DNA of 64,000 bases from Cyclina sinensis. Taxonomy: Eukaryota; Mollusca; Bivalvia; Venerida; Veneridae. Positions 1 through 11,720 of the stretch are shown piece after piece; positions within the stretch are counted from its first letter, which is position 1; every line of letters starts with the position of its first letter. The notes under the pieces are model-generated. The model did no database searches. It was not told where the DNA came from and saw only the letters and a list, made by a program, of their open reading frames with translations. The stretch covers positions 22,949,908-23,013,907 of the forward strand of contig JAAONU010000019.1 in NCBI GenBank assembly GCA_012932295.1, read 5' to 3'. A program made the position numbers and the translations under genes.

Positions 1-179
1 AAAATATTATATTCTTTTGTCAAATTATCACTAGCAAAATAAGATTTATAGATACAAAAACCGATGATTGTTAATACAATATTTACTGAATAGTAGTTCG
101 GGTCGGATATTTATATCCAATAATAATAGTTTTAAGCGAACGAATATTTGCTTGTATTCCACACATTTTGAATAAATAT

Positions 180-2772
180 TTTATTTTATCCCAGAACAAA
201 TCTACTGCTTTGCAAGTAATAAATAAATGATTGTACGTTTCACAGTGTTACATTTTATGCAAAGTGGGCTTTGAACTAGTTTCCACTGATGGCGTAATTT
301 TGTAGTTGTAAATATTCTATTTAAAACTCTGAATTTTAATTGTTTATATCAATTGTCTGGAATTCTTTTATTAAAAGTATATACGTCTGTCCAGTTAATG
401 TCGCTTTGTAATGGTTTTGACCAATATTGTCTTAAATAGGGTTTTGTGAAACGTTGTTTAACTAACAATTTATAAATATCTTTAGTATAGAGGTGTTCAA
501 GTGGTTTTTCGCCAAACAATATAACTTTATTAGTTTTCACTTTTGTGTGTGTAGACTCAAAAGATTGTAGTTCTATTTTCCAAGACTAAGGGATCGCTTT
601 AAAAAGAGAGTGCAGTTCTGCTAAACAATTAGTTCTATTTTGTAGTTTATCGAGTATTTTGTTCTGGTCGATTTGCCCTTGTTCATTTATAATATCATTT
701 ACAAAAATAATGTTTGATTTAATCCAATTATTGAAAAACAAGCATTTATTATTCAATCTGATATGTTTATTACCCCAAATAATTTGTTTTCTTATCCAGC
801 TAAATGAAATATCACTTCTTGGTACAGTTTCTTTTTTAGTTTTCATCCATATGTTACATACTTCTTTATAGAAATTCGAAACTTTACTTAGGTCGATGTG
901 TTTAATATCGTTTATACTGCAGTGGAATAGTAAGAAATTTTCACCGAATTCTTTGAAGAAAAAGTTTGGAATATGTTTCCATGTGCATGTATCTAGAGTT
1001 TTATCAGTTAAATATTTAACCCATTTTAGTTTTAAAGATGAGATATGTGATTCTACGTCTATCATGTTTATGCCTCCTTCTAATTGATCTCCTATGAGTG
1101 TAGTACGTTTAACTTTATCTGTACCGTTATCCCATAAAAAGTTATAGATGAAGTATTTAGTTTTTTAATTATTTCTTTTGAAACTACTTCTGATTGAAAC
1201 AAATATGTAAATTTTGGTATAAAAGTGATTTTATTATTTGTATTTTACCGAATACTGTTAATTTTCTTTTATTCCAATTTTTTATTAAATTTCACATTCT
1301 TTTATTTTTTTATCCCAATTTAAAAGTATACATTCTTTTTCATTTGTACTACTAAAATAAACTCCAAGAGCTTTTATTGGTTTTTGTGTCCAAGTAATGT
1401 TTCCTACTTTGTTTATCTTAACCTTGCTTCGCCCCACCCACATAGCTTCTGTTTTTGTTTCATTTAAAATTAAACCTGAATGGTTTCCAAAATTCTTAAC
1501 AATATTTAAATGATTTAATATGTCTTTTTCCGATTTTGCAAACAGTGTTGTTTCATCAGCTAGTTGCGATATTTTCACACATTTTTTACTATCTGATATT
1601 TCAATTCCTATTATGTTTTTTGCTTTACGTACTTTATATTTCTAATATTTCTACGGCTAAAATAAATAAAAGAGACGATAAAGGACATCTTTGTTTTATT
1701 CCACGATTAAGTTTGAAATTTTCTGACTTGTGACCATTGTTGAAAACACAAGATTCTGTATTAGTGTAAAAGGTTTCGACCCATCGAATAAAATCAGATT
1801 AAAAAACCAAAATGTTGCAAAACTTTGAACAAATAATTCCATTCCAGTGTATCGTAAGCTTTTCTAAAATCTAAAAATAGAATTGCACCGTCTATTTGAT
1901 TCATTTCAGTATAATCGATAATATCATGAATTAATCTTATAATAAAACCTATAAATCTTTTTTTGATGTATCCTTGTTGATTAAAAACTAACGAGTTTTG
2001 AGATAACCTTTTGTAATCTATTTGCTATTGCGCGCGTTGCGATTTTTAGGTCTACACAGAGTAAAGAAATTGGTCTTTAGTTTTCAAGAGTCAGAGGATC
2101 TCCTTTCTTGTACGTTAGAGTTAAACAACTTAATCCCTGTGTAAATGATAATTCTTTTTTTCTCAAAGCTTTCTTTAAATGAACCTGTCATTAACTGACC
2201 TACAATATCAAAAAATACTCTATAAAATTCTGCAGGGATTCCGTCCATACCAGGTGATTTGTTGGTTTTCATTTCAAAAGTGGATTGTTTAATTTCTTGT
2301 AATGTAAATGTGCCTTCGCAGGTGTCAGCTTCATCTGAGTTTAACTTGTTTTCAAGTGGTGTGTTATTTATGTATGTGTAAATTTTTTTGGTATCGATAT
2401 TCTGTGAAGTGTATAGATTTTCATAAAATTTGACAATTTCATTTAAAATTCAGGTTTCATCGGTTATAATTTTATCGCTATTTATTTCAACCGCATTAAT
2501 AGATTTTTTCGTCTGTCTAGATTTTTCTAAATTTAAAAAATATTTCGTATTCTTTTCCCCTTCTTCGATACATTTAATTCTAGATCTAACTTGAGCTCCA
2601 TTAGCTTTTAAATCATACAGTTCTTGGTCTGATCTTTCCAACTGACTTATTTCATCTAAATTATAAGTAGAGGTGTCGTCGTTACGCAGATATGACAATC
2701 TATCTTCTAATTGTGTAATTTCTTCATATCTTTCTCTAGATTTTCTTTTTGCATCGTCAATAGCGGCTTTTT
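180..2772 (-). mobile_element. Decayed L1/Tx1-like LINE, ORF2 reverse transcriptase and C-terminal region
   Basis: Read on the minus strand, broken frames run in the correct order for a non-LTR retrotransposon ORF2. Near 2770-2450 is the pre-RT segment with the motif EEGEKNTKYFLNLEKSR. Near 2272 is the first RT block, NKSPGMDGIPAEFY. Near 1890 is the catalytic block AILFLDFRKAYDTLEW. Near 1578 is a degenerate YADD box reading QLADETTLF, so the second catalytic Asp is now Glu. The C-terminal part at 1130-586 carries the WDNGT...GGINMIDV and WGNKHIRLNNK segments, and the 3' tail lies near 540-180. Several stops and frameshifts separate the blocks, so the copy is dead. The 5' part is missing: LINE sequence stops at about 2772, exactly where an unrelated duplicated block begins. 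Family assignment rests on motif style; clade placement is tentative. Confidence 0.9.
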
Positions 2773-3605
2773 AAGTAAGATAATTTGTGTTCATTTCAGC
2801 CACAACACTTGTGTTGAGTCGCCGTCCGTAAAGGTATAAACTTTAATTACTGCCTTCCCAAATCTCTTTCAATCCTTTTACCACAATATTCTCATCACCG
2901 TCATGGCGGTTGGTTTGCATTTCTCTGTAGCTGCTGGTGGTGATAATAACAATTACTCGGACGATGATGAAGTTTCTGATGATGACGAAGACGATGATGA
3001 TGGTGATGGTGTCGATAATGAAAGCGATGATGGCTATGATGATGGTGATGGAGAAAGTAGAGGTGTTGATGCTGCTACTGCTGATGGTGACAATGATGAT
3101 GATGATTATTATCATGATGATGATTATACCGTGTCTGTAGATAAATCAGGTGGAAATGGCAAGGGAACTTAATCACTGTACAGTTTCTGTATTAAAGACA
3201 TAAAAGGCATAACTTTTAAATCTAAAAAATATTCTTTTTCTAGTTAAGAATCGTAAATATATAACTCAGTAACAGACTTATTTCTTGAACAGGCATCTAC
3301 TCTTCACACCTCCCGATCTCAACCCTCTCGCATTGAAATCAATAGTAAACTCGATCAGAAAAAAAACTGAAACGTCAATTGTCTAATGAAAATAATGTAA
3401 TGCAGTGTGATTTCAAATTCTGTCATTAAGACGAAACTGATAAAGTAGAATTCGTTTAAACTCATAGACAGATTCAAATTTCTAAACTCTACTTACTCTT
3501 TAGCAAAAATATGTACATGTTTCAAGTATCTGAAGATGAAAATTGGCGTTGAATTTAGACTGTCAAATGAATTCAATGTAGATGTATACCTAGATGTTTG
3601 TAGTA
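2773..3605. repeat. Dispersed duplication A, copy 1
   Basis: About 830 bp here is closely similar to 36503-37356. Both copies start at AAGTAAGA(T/G)AATTTGTG, pass through a 14-base palindrome CAACACTTGTGTTG, contain the same acidic ORF, and end near GTATACCTA(G/A)ATGTTTGT. Differences are scattered substitutions and short indels. The block abuts the truncated LINE on its left and a 26 bp minisatellite on its right. It could be an unclassified mobile element or an isolated segmental duplication; no terminal inverted repeats or clear target-site duplication were seen. Confidence 0.85.
2903..3172 (+). CDS. Putative Asp/Gly-rich acidic ORF (duplication A, copy 1)
   Basis: An 89-codon frame begins MAVGLHFSVAAGGDNN, passes through long Asp/Glu runs and ends SVDKSGGNGKGT. 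The core is an imperfect GAT trinucleotide repeat, which by itself yields poly-Asp. The non-repetitive N-terminus and C-terminus are nevertheless kept in frame in the second copy at 36635-36919, where the length difference is five codons. There is no signal peptide. Upstream is a good splice-acceptor-like stretch (TTCATTTCAG at about 2799), so this could be a terminal exon. Function unknown. A microsatellite that happens to be open is a serious alternative, because such repeats expand in multiples of three anyway. Confidence 0.25.
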   Translation: MAVGLHFSVAAGGDNNNYSDDDEVSDDDEDDDDGDGVDNESDDGYDDGDGESRGVDAATADGDNDDDDYYHDDDYTVSVDKSGGNGKGT

Positions 3606-3631
3606 GGTATAAACTGGGTTGTGGGGGGGGG

Positions 3632-3756
3632 AATCTCCACCTAAGTGGAGATTGCCCTTTACCACATGACACGGAGATTGCCCTTTACCACGTGACACGG
3701 AGATTGCCCTTTATCACGTGACACGGAGATTGCCCTTTACCACGTGACATGGAGTA
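3632..3756. repeat. 26 bp minisatellite, about four units, with leading hairpin
   Basis: Units built around GGAGATTGCCCTTTACCACG start at 3647, 3673, 3699 and 3725, period 26. Three unit junctions create the E-box palindrome CACGTG. Immediately before is a hairpin with arms AATCTCCAC / GTGGAGATT and a four-base loop (3632-3653), preceded by a run of nine G. The array begins just after duplication A copy 1 ends and is absent from copy 2. Confidence 0.9.
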
Positions 3757-3896
3757 AATGTTAATATCGCTAATAATGAAAGGGAAATAAGTCTAACCTA
3801 GGAGTTGAAAAGTTATGACACAATTTATTCTTTCCTAAGAACTTCTATTTATTTTTGCTTCTTGCACAAAGTTATCCAGATAATTTTACTAGCAGC

Positions 3897-4405
3897 TTAA
3901 TTCCTCCGCAAAGTTCTGTTGATAACAGCAAACTTTGTTTTTTTACAGAGTTCCACACGGTTAAGCCTCTGTACAATAACGTCTATTTCTTCCTGTTTCT
4001 GTAAATGCATGGATTCCACCTTCTGAACAAATTCTTTGAAGCTGTCCACGGGTGAAATCTGCAACCGCCTAATAACGCTGATGTATACCCTCTGACTCAT
4101 GCTTAATAGTTTTTCACATGATTGTTTTTCCAGCGACTCACATTGATAAAACTCAAACGCAAGTATGAGGAAGTCGAGATCAAAGGTGTCGAAAAATAAA
4201 GAAAGTATGACAAGGGATCCGCTAAAAGTTTCAAAAAATCATGCACTAAACGTTCACATTTTCGTCCCACAATGTTTTCAAAAAGAATTACAGTTTCCGC
4301 ATCTGGAATTATTAATCCATTTACGAATCTCTCTGGATTCCATCTTAAAGTTAAATCCATGACTTTGGAGCGTTGTCCAAGAGTACGTTTTCTTAAATCT
4401 TCCAT
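3897..4405 (-). CDS. Hypothetical two-part ORF, unrecognised
   Basis: Two minus-strand frames lie back to back: 4405-4103 (100 codons, starting MEDLRKRTLGQRSKVMDL) and 4100-3897 (67 codons, starting MSQRVYISVIRRLQ). Their composition is protein-like: mixed charged and hydrophobic residues, a helical stretch rich in Gln/Glu near MHLQKQEEID, and a basic C-terminus RTLRRN. The first frame becomes low quality after the motif LKLLADP, so the two could be exons of one gene or a frameshifted gene remnant. I recognise no domain. No convincing donor/acceptor pair with matching phase was found. Confidence 0.25.
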
Positions 4406-5038
4406 CGTATCAGGTTATATTCAAATGCTTACTTAGTTTTTGAAAGACCGTAATATATTCCCGTAATTCCTTTGAAATACACTGTTCTTAACAGGTAATA
4501 TAACGTAAATTCTGTAATTCAAGTGCTATTGTTTTTGATAAATACTAGAGTGAAAACTGAATGTTCGTACTTCGTACTTCACATTTTATACATGCGAACA
4601 AGGAACATTAGCCCGCTCAATAATCATGTAAAATAAATTATCATCTGTGAACAAAAACAAAAAACAAAACAAAAAAACAAACAAAAACAAAAAACATGTA
4701 TACCGCTTATGGACGCTTACAGCTGCATTCACTTTCGTAATGTCAAGGTGTTTTCTAAAGGGTGGCGGTAAAAAGTTCGGCTGGTATTTCTCTTTTATTT
4801 GCGGAAACAAAGCTGAAACACAGCGAGGTTTTAAAATCTGAAAGCTTTCCCAAAATGTCATTTGTCCTGTCTTTTTGATGCAGCAGCTGCTGTCTCAACA
4901 CAATTTTTCTGATAAGGCAGGATCTGTCATTAAAAAATTATAAATTATCTTTGTTGTTATGCTCTCTTTGTTAGAATTATAAAATTGGAGTAATAAGCAA
5001 TCACCTTTATTCATTTGTAATTACTCTGTAATCATAAG

Positions 5039-5217
5039 AATTTTCAACGGTAAACAATTCAGAGAGAACTCTGCAAAACCGCATTGTAAATCTAGAACGA
5101 CAGTGCAAAGACCTTCAAAAGAAACTAGGGGAAGAACAGTGTATTTCAAAGGAATTACGGGAATATATTAGCGATCTTGAGACACAAAACGAAAAGTTTA
5201 AACTCATGCAGTCAGTA
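5039..5217 (+). pseudogene. Orphan coiled-coil exon upstream of the C1q pseudogene
   Basis: An open segment without its own start codon encodes about 59 residues of clear heptad character, including the motifs LQNRIVNLERQCKDLQKKLG and LETQNEKFKLMQS. An in-frame stop at 5035-5037 is followed by an AG at 5037-5038. The frame ends with GTATAAG at 5218, which resembles a splice donor. The intact C1q gene at 19 kb has the order signal peptide, coiled coil, C1q, so this exon sits where a coiled-coil exon of the 5.9 kb pseudogene should be. However, ending at 5217 leaves phase 0, whereas the C1q exon needs phase 1. It may be a damaged exon or part of another gene. Confidence 0.4.
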
Positions 5218-5299
5218 TAAGCTACAAGCCATAGAGTTCTGAAAGTTTGAAGGCTTGTCAGATAGATCAACAAATATATAATACATCATATTTATATAT

Positions 5300-5400
5300 C
5301 ACACATAATATAATATAATATAATATAATATAATATAATATAATATAATATAATATATCATAAATATATAATATATCATAAATATATAATACATCAGCAA
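5300..5400. repeat. (TAATA)n microsatellite and AT-rich flank
   Basis: About ten head-to-tail copies of a TAATA pentamer, followed by three near-copies of an AAATATATAATA(C/T)ATCA motif. Confidence 0.95.
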
Positions 5401-5524
5401 ATATGAAAATTTATTGCGAAGAACTAGTGTAAATTAAAAGCTTCACCCAATGAGATATATTCAACAGACAACATATATTCTTTCTATTATTCTTTCGAGT
5501 AACAACCATTTTTGTTGTTTACAT

Positions 5525-5640
5525 CACATCCGACAAAAAATATAAGAAGAAAAGCATGGGATCGAGTTGAGGTTAAACTCGCGACCCCTGGATTAAAAGT
5601 CCAGCGCATTACCACTGACCCATGATCTGCTTCTGTATTG
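5525..5640 (-). mobile_element. tRNA-derived SINE fragment (family 1)
   Basis: The minus strand reads as a degenerate tRNA-like head: an A-box-like GGGTCAGTGGTAATGCGCTG, an anticodon-arm-like CTGGACTTTTAATCCAG, and a weak B box (GAGTTTAACC). It resembles the heads at 62110-62192 and 33150-33243. It is not a functional tRNA, because the acceptor stem does not pair. Confidence 0.6.
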
Positions 5641-6590
5641 GGTGTGCATAATCTGTTTTCATGTGATGAAGCCACGGGTAAAATGACTTCTTTCTGTGTT
5701 CATAAATCAAATATTTGCACACGTTTACCGAAACCAACAATTTTTCTGTTTCTTTCCTGTCAGCAAAACGTTTTTGTTGTTGACATTTTTCTTTAAAAAT
5801 AAATATGCGGGGGCAATCATTTTCGTTATAACAGGGTCTTCATTTTCTGACGAGATCTCACCGTTATATTTCAATATGTTTTTTTCCTTTTTGTTTTACA
5901 GACAGGATTGAAATGCCAAAGGTGGCATTCAGTGCTTATGATCCTGTAGATAAAAGCCTGGACACCAACCAAATACTAATACTACAAACCGTCACCCTTA
6001 ACAAGGGCGATGGTTACGACAATCCCATAAGTATTTTCACCGCCCCTGTCACATGACTGTACTACTTCACTGCTCATGTCTGCAGTTACTCTGGTAGAGG
6101 TTTTTACTATGACGTCATCCTAGAACACAACCCAATAGCCCGGAGCACACAGTACAACAATTTTCAACACGACTGTAGTTCAGTCACTGCAATCACCTTG
6201 GTAACAACAAAAGAGCGGGTCTGGGTAAAGTGTACCAGTGAAAATAGTAATGAACAACTATATGAGAATTCATACAGACGGACAACGTTCTCAGGCGTTC
6301 TCCTGCAAAGATAAAGATAATTCATTCAGAGAGAGACTTGTCATGTCATCTGCTGCACATTTTATCTGGCAGTAGTCTGATAAAGTGGTTTGAAACTGTA
6401 AAGTTAGTTGACAATGCATATAATGTACTTTTAATATTGAAATCTTTGATATTCTTTTTTTTAAGTGCCTGATATATAATGATGTTAAATCATTAAAAAT
6501 GAAAGTAAGATGGTAATTATAGTGTCTCTGCTTAAGACATAGAAACCGTAAACGACTAATTTAAACAGTATGTTCTATTCTGCTTTTTTG
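5634..6590. repeat. Duplication B, left copy (C1q locus)
   Basis: This block aligns with 20596-21584 through the 3' intron, the whole C1q exon and the 3' flank, including TATTGGGTG(T/A)GCAT and CATGTGATGAAGCCA upstream and CCTGCTTAAGACA-like sequence downstream. The right copy is interrupted at its end by a transposable element starting at about 21585; the left copy continues uninterrupted. Confidence 0.85.
5902..6314 (+). pseudogene. C1q-domain exon with one in-frame nonsense codon
   Basis: The acceptor TTTGTTTTACAG at 5901 is intact and the exon opens with the same DRIEMP start as the working gene. The C1q frame is otherwise complete to a TAA at 6312-6314, one codon shorter than the paralogue (a three-base difference near 6245). 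The single lesion is at 6054-6056, where GGA of the conserved PVTGLYYFT segment has become TGA. This cuts the C1q jelly-roll about one third of the way in. No signal-peptide exon was found upstream; an orphan coiled-coil exon lies at 5.0-5.2 kb. One substitution in an otherwise clean exon suggests recent loss, a segregating null allele or an assembly error. Confidence 0.85.
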
Positions 6591-7318
6591 TAACATATTT
6601 TTTTTAAACTCGGAATCTTGTTGCGCTTTCACAGCAATGACACCCTGACAATGATACTTAGTACTTACTTGTATTAAACTTGAATTGGAGAATTTGTGCA
6701 TTCGTTGTGTATTTGAATTCAGGTAAAATGCCACTTTTAACCTTAAACTAGAGAGCAGATATGGACGTTGATCGCCATCGTCGGATCCCCACGTTAGATC
6801 CATTTCGTTTAACTCTATTTATCTACCGTGGGCAATTGGTTGGTAAAATTTCGTACTCATGAATAATTCATTACCTACTTTCATTGGTTTCCGAAGGATT
6901 TCCCTTGCGCAATCTCAGCCAGTGAAATTACTTGTTACAATTTGCCTTTCGCGCCTATGTTTAAATCCTGGGAAATACGTCTATTTTTAGTAACTTGTCA
7001 TTATACCTACTCTCCACATTGAAGAGTATCTATTTGTTATGCGGAATATCATTCGACGAAAAGTTACTTCTCTTTGCTAATATATATTCATGGCAGTCAA
7101 TTATCCCACGTACATAATGTTGTTGTGTGTAACATGTGCCGGGGGTCACCGACGATGCTTGATCGCGCACCTGAAAATAACTGCTAGAACGACATGACCA
7201 ATGTACGGATAGAAGGAACTAGAAAATGAAGCATTCCAATATAAAGCTGTAGACTATTTGCTTAAAAGAAAAGGACTTCAAGAGGTTTCCATTTGTCTTT
7301 GTTATTTCCGTTATATAT
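6591..7318. other. Intergenic, nothing recognised
   Basis: AT-rich sequence without a convincing exon, repeat or RNA gene. Confidence 0.5.
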
Positions 7319-7319
7319 T

Positions 7320-8885
7320 TAGGTTAAACATGGGCAAAAATATTCCCGCGTGCATAGCATGAACCATCTTGGTAGAGGCTCACAAAACATATCTACATAC
7401 CAAATTTCAAATTTAATCTTAGGGTTTCTAACTAGGAAATGTTGTAAAGTGTTTGTATATAAAAGTCTATGTAAAACATCTGACTCTGGAAATGGAGCAA
7501 AAAATAACCCCAGCAGCAAAGTTTGAAAAGTTTAAGTAGAGCTCTATCTGACAAGCCTTCAAGCAAACTTTCAGAACTCTATGGGTTGTAGCTTCAAACC
7601 GAAATTTTTTAAAACGACATACCCAAATGGTAACCCGTGATATTCTGCATGCGTATTTTATTTGCTGATTTTCTGTAAAATGTAATAGAATTGAAAATTT
7701 ATAAATGATATGTGTTCAGAAATGTTACTTGAGAGCATATAGTTGCTAAGAAAGTGTCCATTTTTAATACATGGCTATCTAGCATAATGTTGTTAACTCT
7801 CTGTATTAAGACTAGTTTTCATGCAACCTATTGTAACGACAACTTGACATCGGATGATCAATATCATTTAGATTTATATGATGTTGAAAGAAATAGAATT
7901 CTAAAGTTTAGGGCATGCCTCTTTAAATACTTTTTTATATATTTCTATATGCAATGTGGCCCCTCTGATGAGCAAATACTAGACCAAGGGGCAAAGTTTT
8001 AACAATTGGTAAAGGTCCACTGACAACGCATCGAACCAAATTTCAGAATTTCCTGCATTGTCGTTTCTTTACAAGAAGATTTTTAAGGATAAATCTATGT
8101 TAAACAGCTGACCTTATACTAAAGTTTTAAATGATCATAGGCGCAAAATTTAAATAATCTTGGTAGAGGAGCACTGGACAACGCTTTGTGCGAAATTTTA
8201 GAACTTTTGGCTTTGTGGTTTCTTTCAAGAATTATTTCAAACAGTTTTCTATATATCTATGAGATTCATTTAACCCCTTTGTTAGGGCAGATATTAACCC
8301 CATGGACATTATTTAAACAACATTTAAAGAGCTCAGCTAAAACGCTATACACCATATTCAATAGTCTGAGACGAGGTTTGTGACAAGAAGATTGCCTTTA
8401 GTCTGTGTAAAATACCTGACCACTTGGTAAGGCAAAAATTGATCCACTAGTCAATTCTTCATGCAAAATTTTAGAGCGCTTGTCCTTGTGGTTCATACAT
8501 GGAGAATTTTACAGATTTCTATATCTTAAATGTAAAACATGTGATCCCCTGGGTTTTAGCCAGTTATGATTTGAACATGCTTGTTAATGTACCACTGGAC
8601 AGCACCACACACTCAATATTCTAAAGTTCAGAAGTGCGGTTTCCACTTTGCCCAACCATCCTTTGAAATTTAAGCTGCTGGTTGGAGTCGTTCTTGAGTT
8701 TTTAATCAGAAACAATTTTCATAGCGCCTGTATCTGTGAGCTTGACGCTTACACTGTGGTTTCAAAACCAGTAGGGATCATCTTACACACCATGCCACTC
8801 TATAAGATTTTATGGTTCTGGGAACAGTTGAAACCATTTTCAGAGCACAGGCCCAAGTGACCCTGACCCTGCTCCCAAAAATCAA
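7320..8885. repeat. Old, diverged tandem-unit repeat element
   Basis: Phrases recur in the same order at intervals of a few hundred bases: CTTGGTAGAGG, (C/A)CACTGGACA(A/G)C, AAATTTTAGA and AAGAAGAT(T)TTTA. These are diverged versions of the units in the 45.93-47.43 kb element (compare CTAGTGGACCTCTACCAAG and CTTCTTGTCAGAAACC). Open frames here are by-products of the repeat. Element ends could not be set. Confidence 0.55.
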
Positions 8886-10790
8886 TACACGTATGTTCAT
8901 AGCTAACGATGTCGTAATTCTTACAATAAAACAAGCTGTAAGGAGATCTTGTCTTATGTTAAAGCCAATGGCGCCTGACTGACCTAAATATGACTAATAA
9001 AATAGAATTGGCCACTTCCGCGGAAAGACGGTTCATAAAATACAATTCAAATACGAGTTATAACAAATTTATGTAAATATTACTGATTTTTATCTGATTA
9101 TTATATAAATCAGACTATATATCTGTTTTGGGGGTAGCTGTGGCAAAATAGTCGTCTGGTAAAACATGTACATTTTGATCATAGCTCTCACCCTCTACAA
9201 AATCATTATAATATCCATTTCTTCTGTTCAAATCACCTAGTAAGAGGAAAGTATATATACGTACATGTCGTTAGATTCATTTGACATGTCGACAATTCAA
9301 GCATTGTCCTTTCGTTAACCCCATAATATACAAAATAAATTCCAGACTATTACCTTCAGGAATAACATAGCATAAACAAACATACAAACCTTTTCCCGAT
9401 TTAAAGAAAAAGACAGTCATTATTGTCAAATAAATGTATCAAAACTGAAGATCCCAATTTCCCTTTTTTAACTCCCACCTTTCCTTATTCCGGCTCGGTA
9501 AGGCGATCCGGTATTACGATAGGATTTTACTTGAAAAACAACGAAAACCAAGCTAGAACTCCAAACACTTCCGAAGCTTCAAAGCCGTCTGGCTTCCAGT
9601 TTCAAGAGGTTGAAGTTCAGAAAAGCTGGAGACCAAATATTACGTTACGGCAAATCAACCAATAGAAGCCCGCTTTCAAAGCAGACATATGCCCCCGTAT
9701 TCGGAGGCCTTTATCATAATGACGCATAGCACACTTCAAAGCGCAAAGGCACATGAAACGTTTTAGCAAGGCGCCTTGATAATCTACTGTTTTATATACT
9801 GTTAACTTAAAATTACCATCATTAACAGACAACAAGCCAAATATAGAGCAAGAGTTACATCGATTATTTTTCTTCGTTTTCGAACTCTTCTCACCGTCAC
9901 TCAAGCTCTTTTTCGTTTCTCCTGTGTCTTTCGGGGGGTTAGGATAGAGTGCGAAATGGAGTCCATTTCGCGAAATCGACTTTACGTCTACGAAATTGAC
10001 TTATCTTAATTATGGCTTTAATATTGGCATTATCTGTATTATTTTGGTTAAATGTAATGAATAAAAGATATACCTATACTATGTCTCCTTTCTTATTATG
10101 TTTAAGTAATAAATGTTCCAGACCGAGCCCTACGAAATGTACATTCTCTTTCAAAACTACCTACAAAATGGAATTCTGTTGTTTTAATTATAGTGAGCAC
10201 ATTACATAAAGTATGTATCCAAGGTGGGAAGTGGAAATTACTTGTATACACATTTATTTGGTATCATACCAAACCATAAGTGCTTTCACAGGAAACAGCA
10301 GTTAAAAACGGACTGCGGTGTGCACAAGTTCACCTTTTCCTCGGATATATGTTCACAGCTACTTTGTGTTTGATCAAAACTTTAGTCGTCATTTCCATAT
10401 ATCCGCAAAGCATTCAAATATATAAGGTCAATGTCACAGCTACTCCCCGGTCTAGGGGGTGAGGGGTGGGGGAGGGGGCGGGTTTCAATTGACTAGTGCA
10501 TTACAATACAGGCAAGCTCGTGGTATGCTTTCTCTAGTACCGTTCTTACATTTTATGAAGCCTGTAATAACCTCTTCCTTCTTTCAACAGTGTGTGGTAT
10601 TACAAGATTCATATGTTACCGAAATGCCGTTAGTAAATTAACTCTTTGTGTGAGTGGTAGTAGAAGAGTTAGCTGCAAAACAGTCACCCATAGTTACTGA
10701 ATATAAATATCTAACCGAACCGCTACTAGCTTTTTAAAGCTAGACGTGTCTGCATTTACTTGAAATAACTGTAATGCGTCATCTGCTCTC
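8886..10790. other. Intergenic, no supported gene
   Basis: Several 60-95 codon open frames occur on both strands, but none has recognisable domains, a signal peptide or matching splice sites. A G-rich stretch lies at 10451-10480. Confidence 0.5.
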
Positions 10791-11720
10791 TCTTCTCTGC
10801 CGACTGTCGAACTATGGTACTAGGAAATCGTCAATGGATAGATAATTTTTGTGTCGTCTATAGTTCGGTATGTTTTTATTCCAGTACGTGCTATTATTGT
10901 TGCTTTTGATCATTTGTGGATATCCGTTTTCACACGGCAACATTTAATCATATGTAGTATAAGTTGTGCTGTATTTGTCTTTTCAAAAGATGTTGCAGTG
11001 CATAATATCTATTATTATAAGCTTCCAGGCAATATTTAAAGGTCGCCAAATTTATACATCAGATTTTACTGTTTATCATTATTATTATTATTATTATTCG
11101 AGGAAGTAGTTCTAGTAGTAATTTTTGTTGTGCCAAAGACAAAAAAATACCGCAAACACGATTAAAGCTGGCATTCTCCGAGGAGTATTACTTTTTCACT
11201 CGGGAACAAAATTATCTTTGCTTCCTTGCAACATTTTTTTTCTTTGTACGACATAAGCAGGGTGAACAATTTTTCTCTGGTTTCTAATAATTTGTATTTT
11301 CTTCCATCCAAAATAATTGACCAGAAATGAAACAAAAGTCACAGACACAGATTTCATCAATCAAGTGTGTATATAAGTCCACGCTTCAAGATATTGTCCA
11401 CGGCACGTAATAAACGTCCAGATGAGAATGAGTGATCGAACGGCCCGAAAATGATACTAGTCTGTGTTTTTAGATTTTACCCAAAAGCTAATACAATTGG
11501 TTTGAATAGGTACATATTTTTGTTTCAGAAATCTTATAATGACAATGTCGTCCCGAACATTTACATCATTTTTCACTGTTTTATATGTGCGTGGCCATAA
11601 ACACTGATACATACTTTACATTCAATTTTACACTGTAAACATTAACAAGCATATGAATTGATCAAGTACAGCATTTCATAACTTTTCAAACTGCTACAAA
11701 ACAGTCATTTTTCATTCGAT

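Noticed and set aside
2843..3140. Ile-rich and Met-rich open frames overlapping the acidic ORF
   Set aside because: Other-frame readings of the GAT repeat; no codon or domain support.
3645..3755. CRISPR-like regular repeats
   Set aside because: Contiguous 26 bp minisatellite with no spacers, in a eukaryotic genome.
9423..9904. Two opposing 80-95 codon frames as genes
   Set aside because: No domain, signal peptide or splice context; left as unannotated intergenic sequence.
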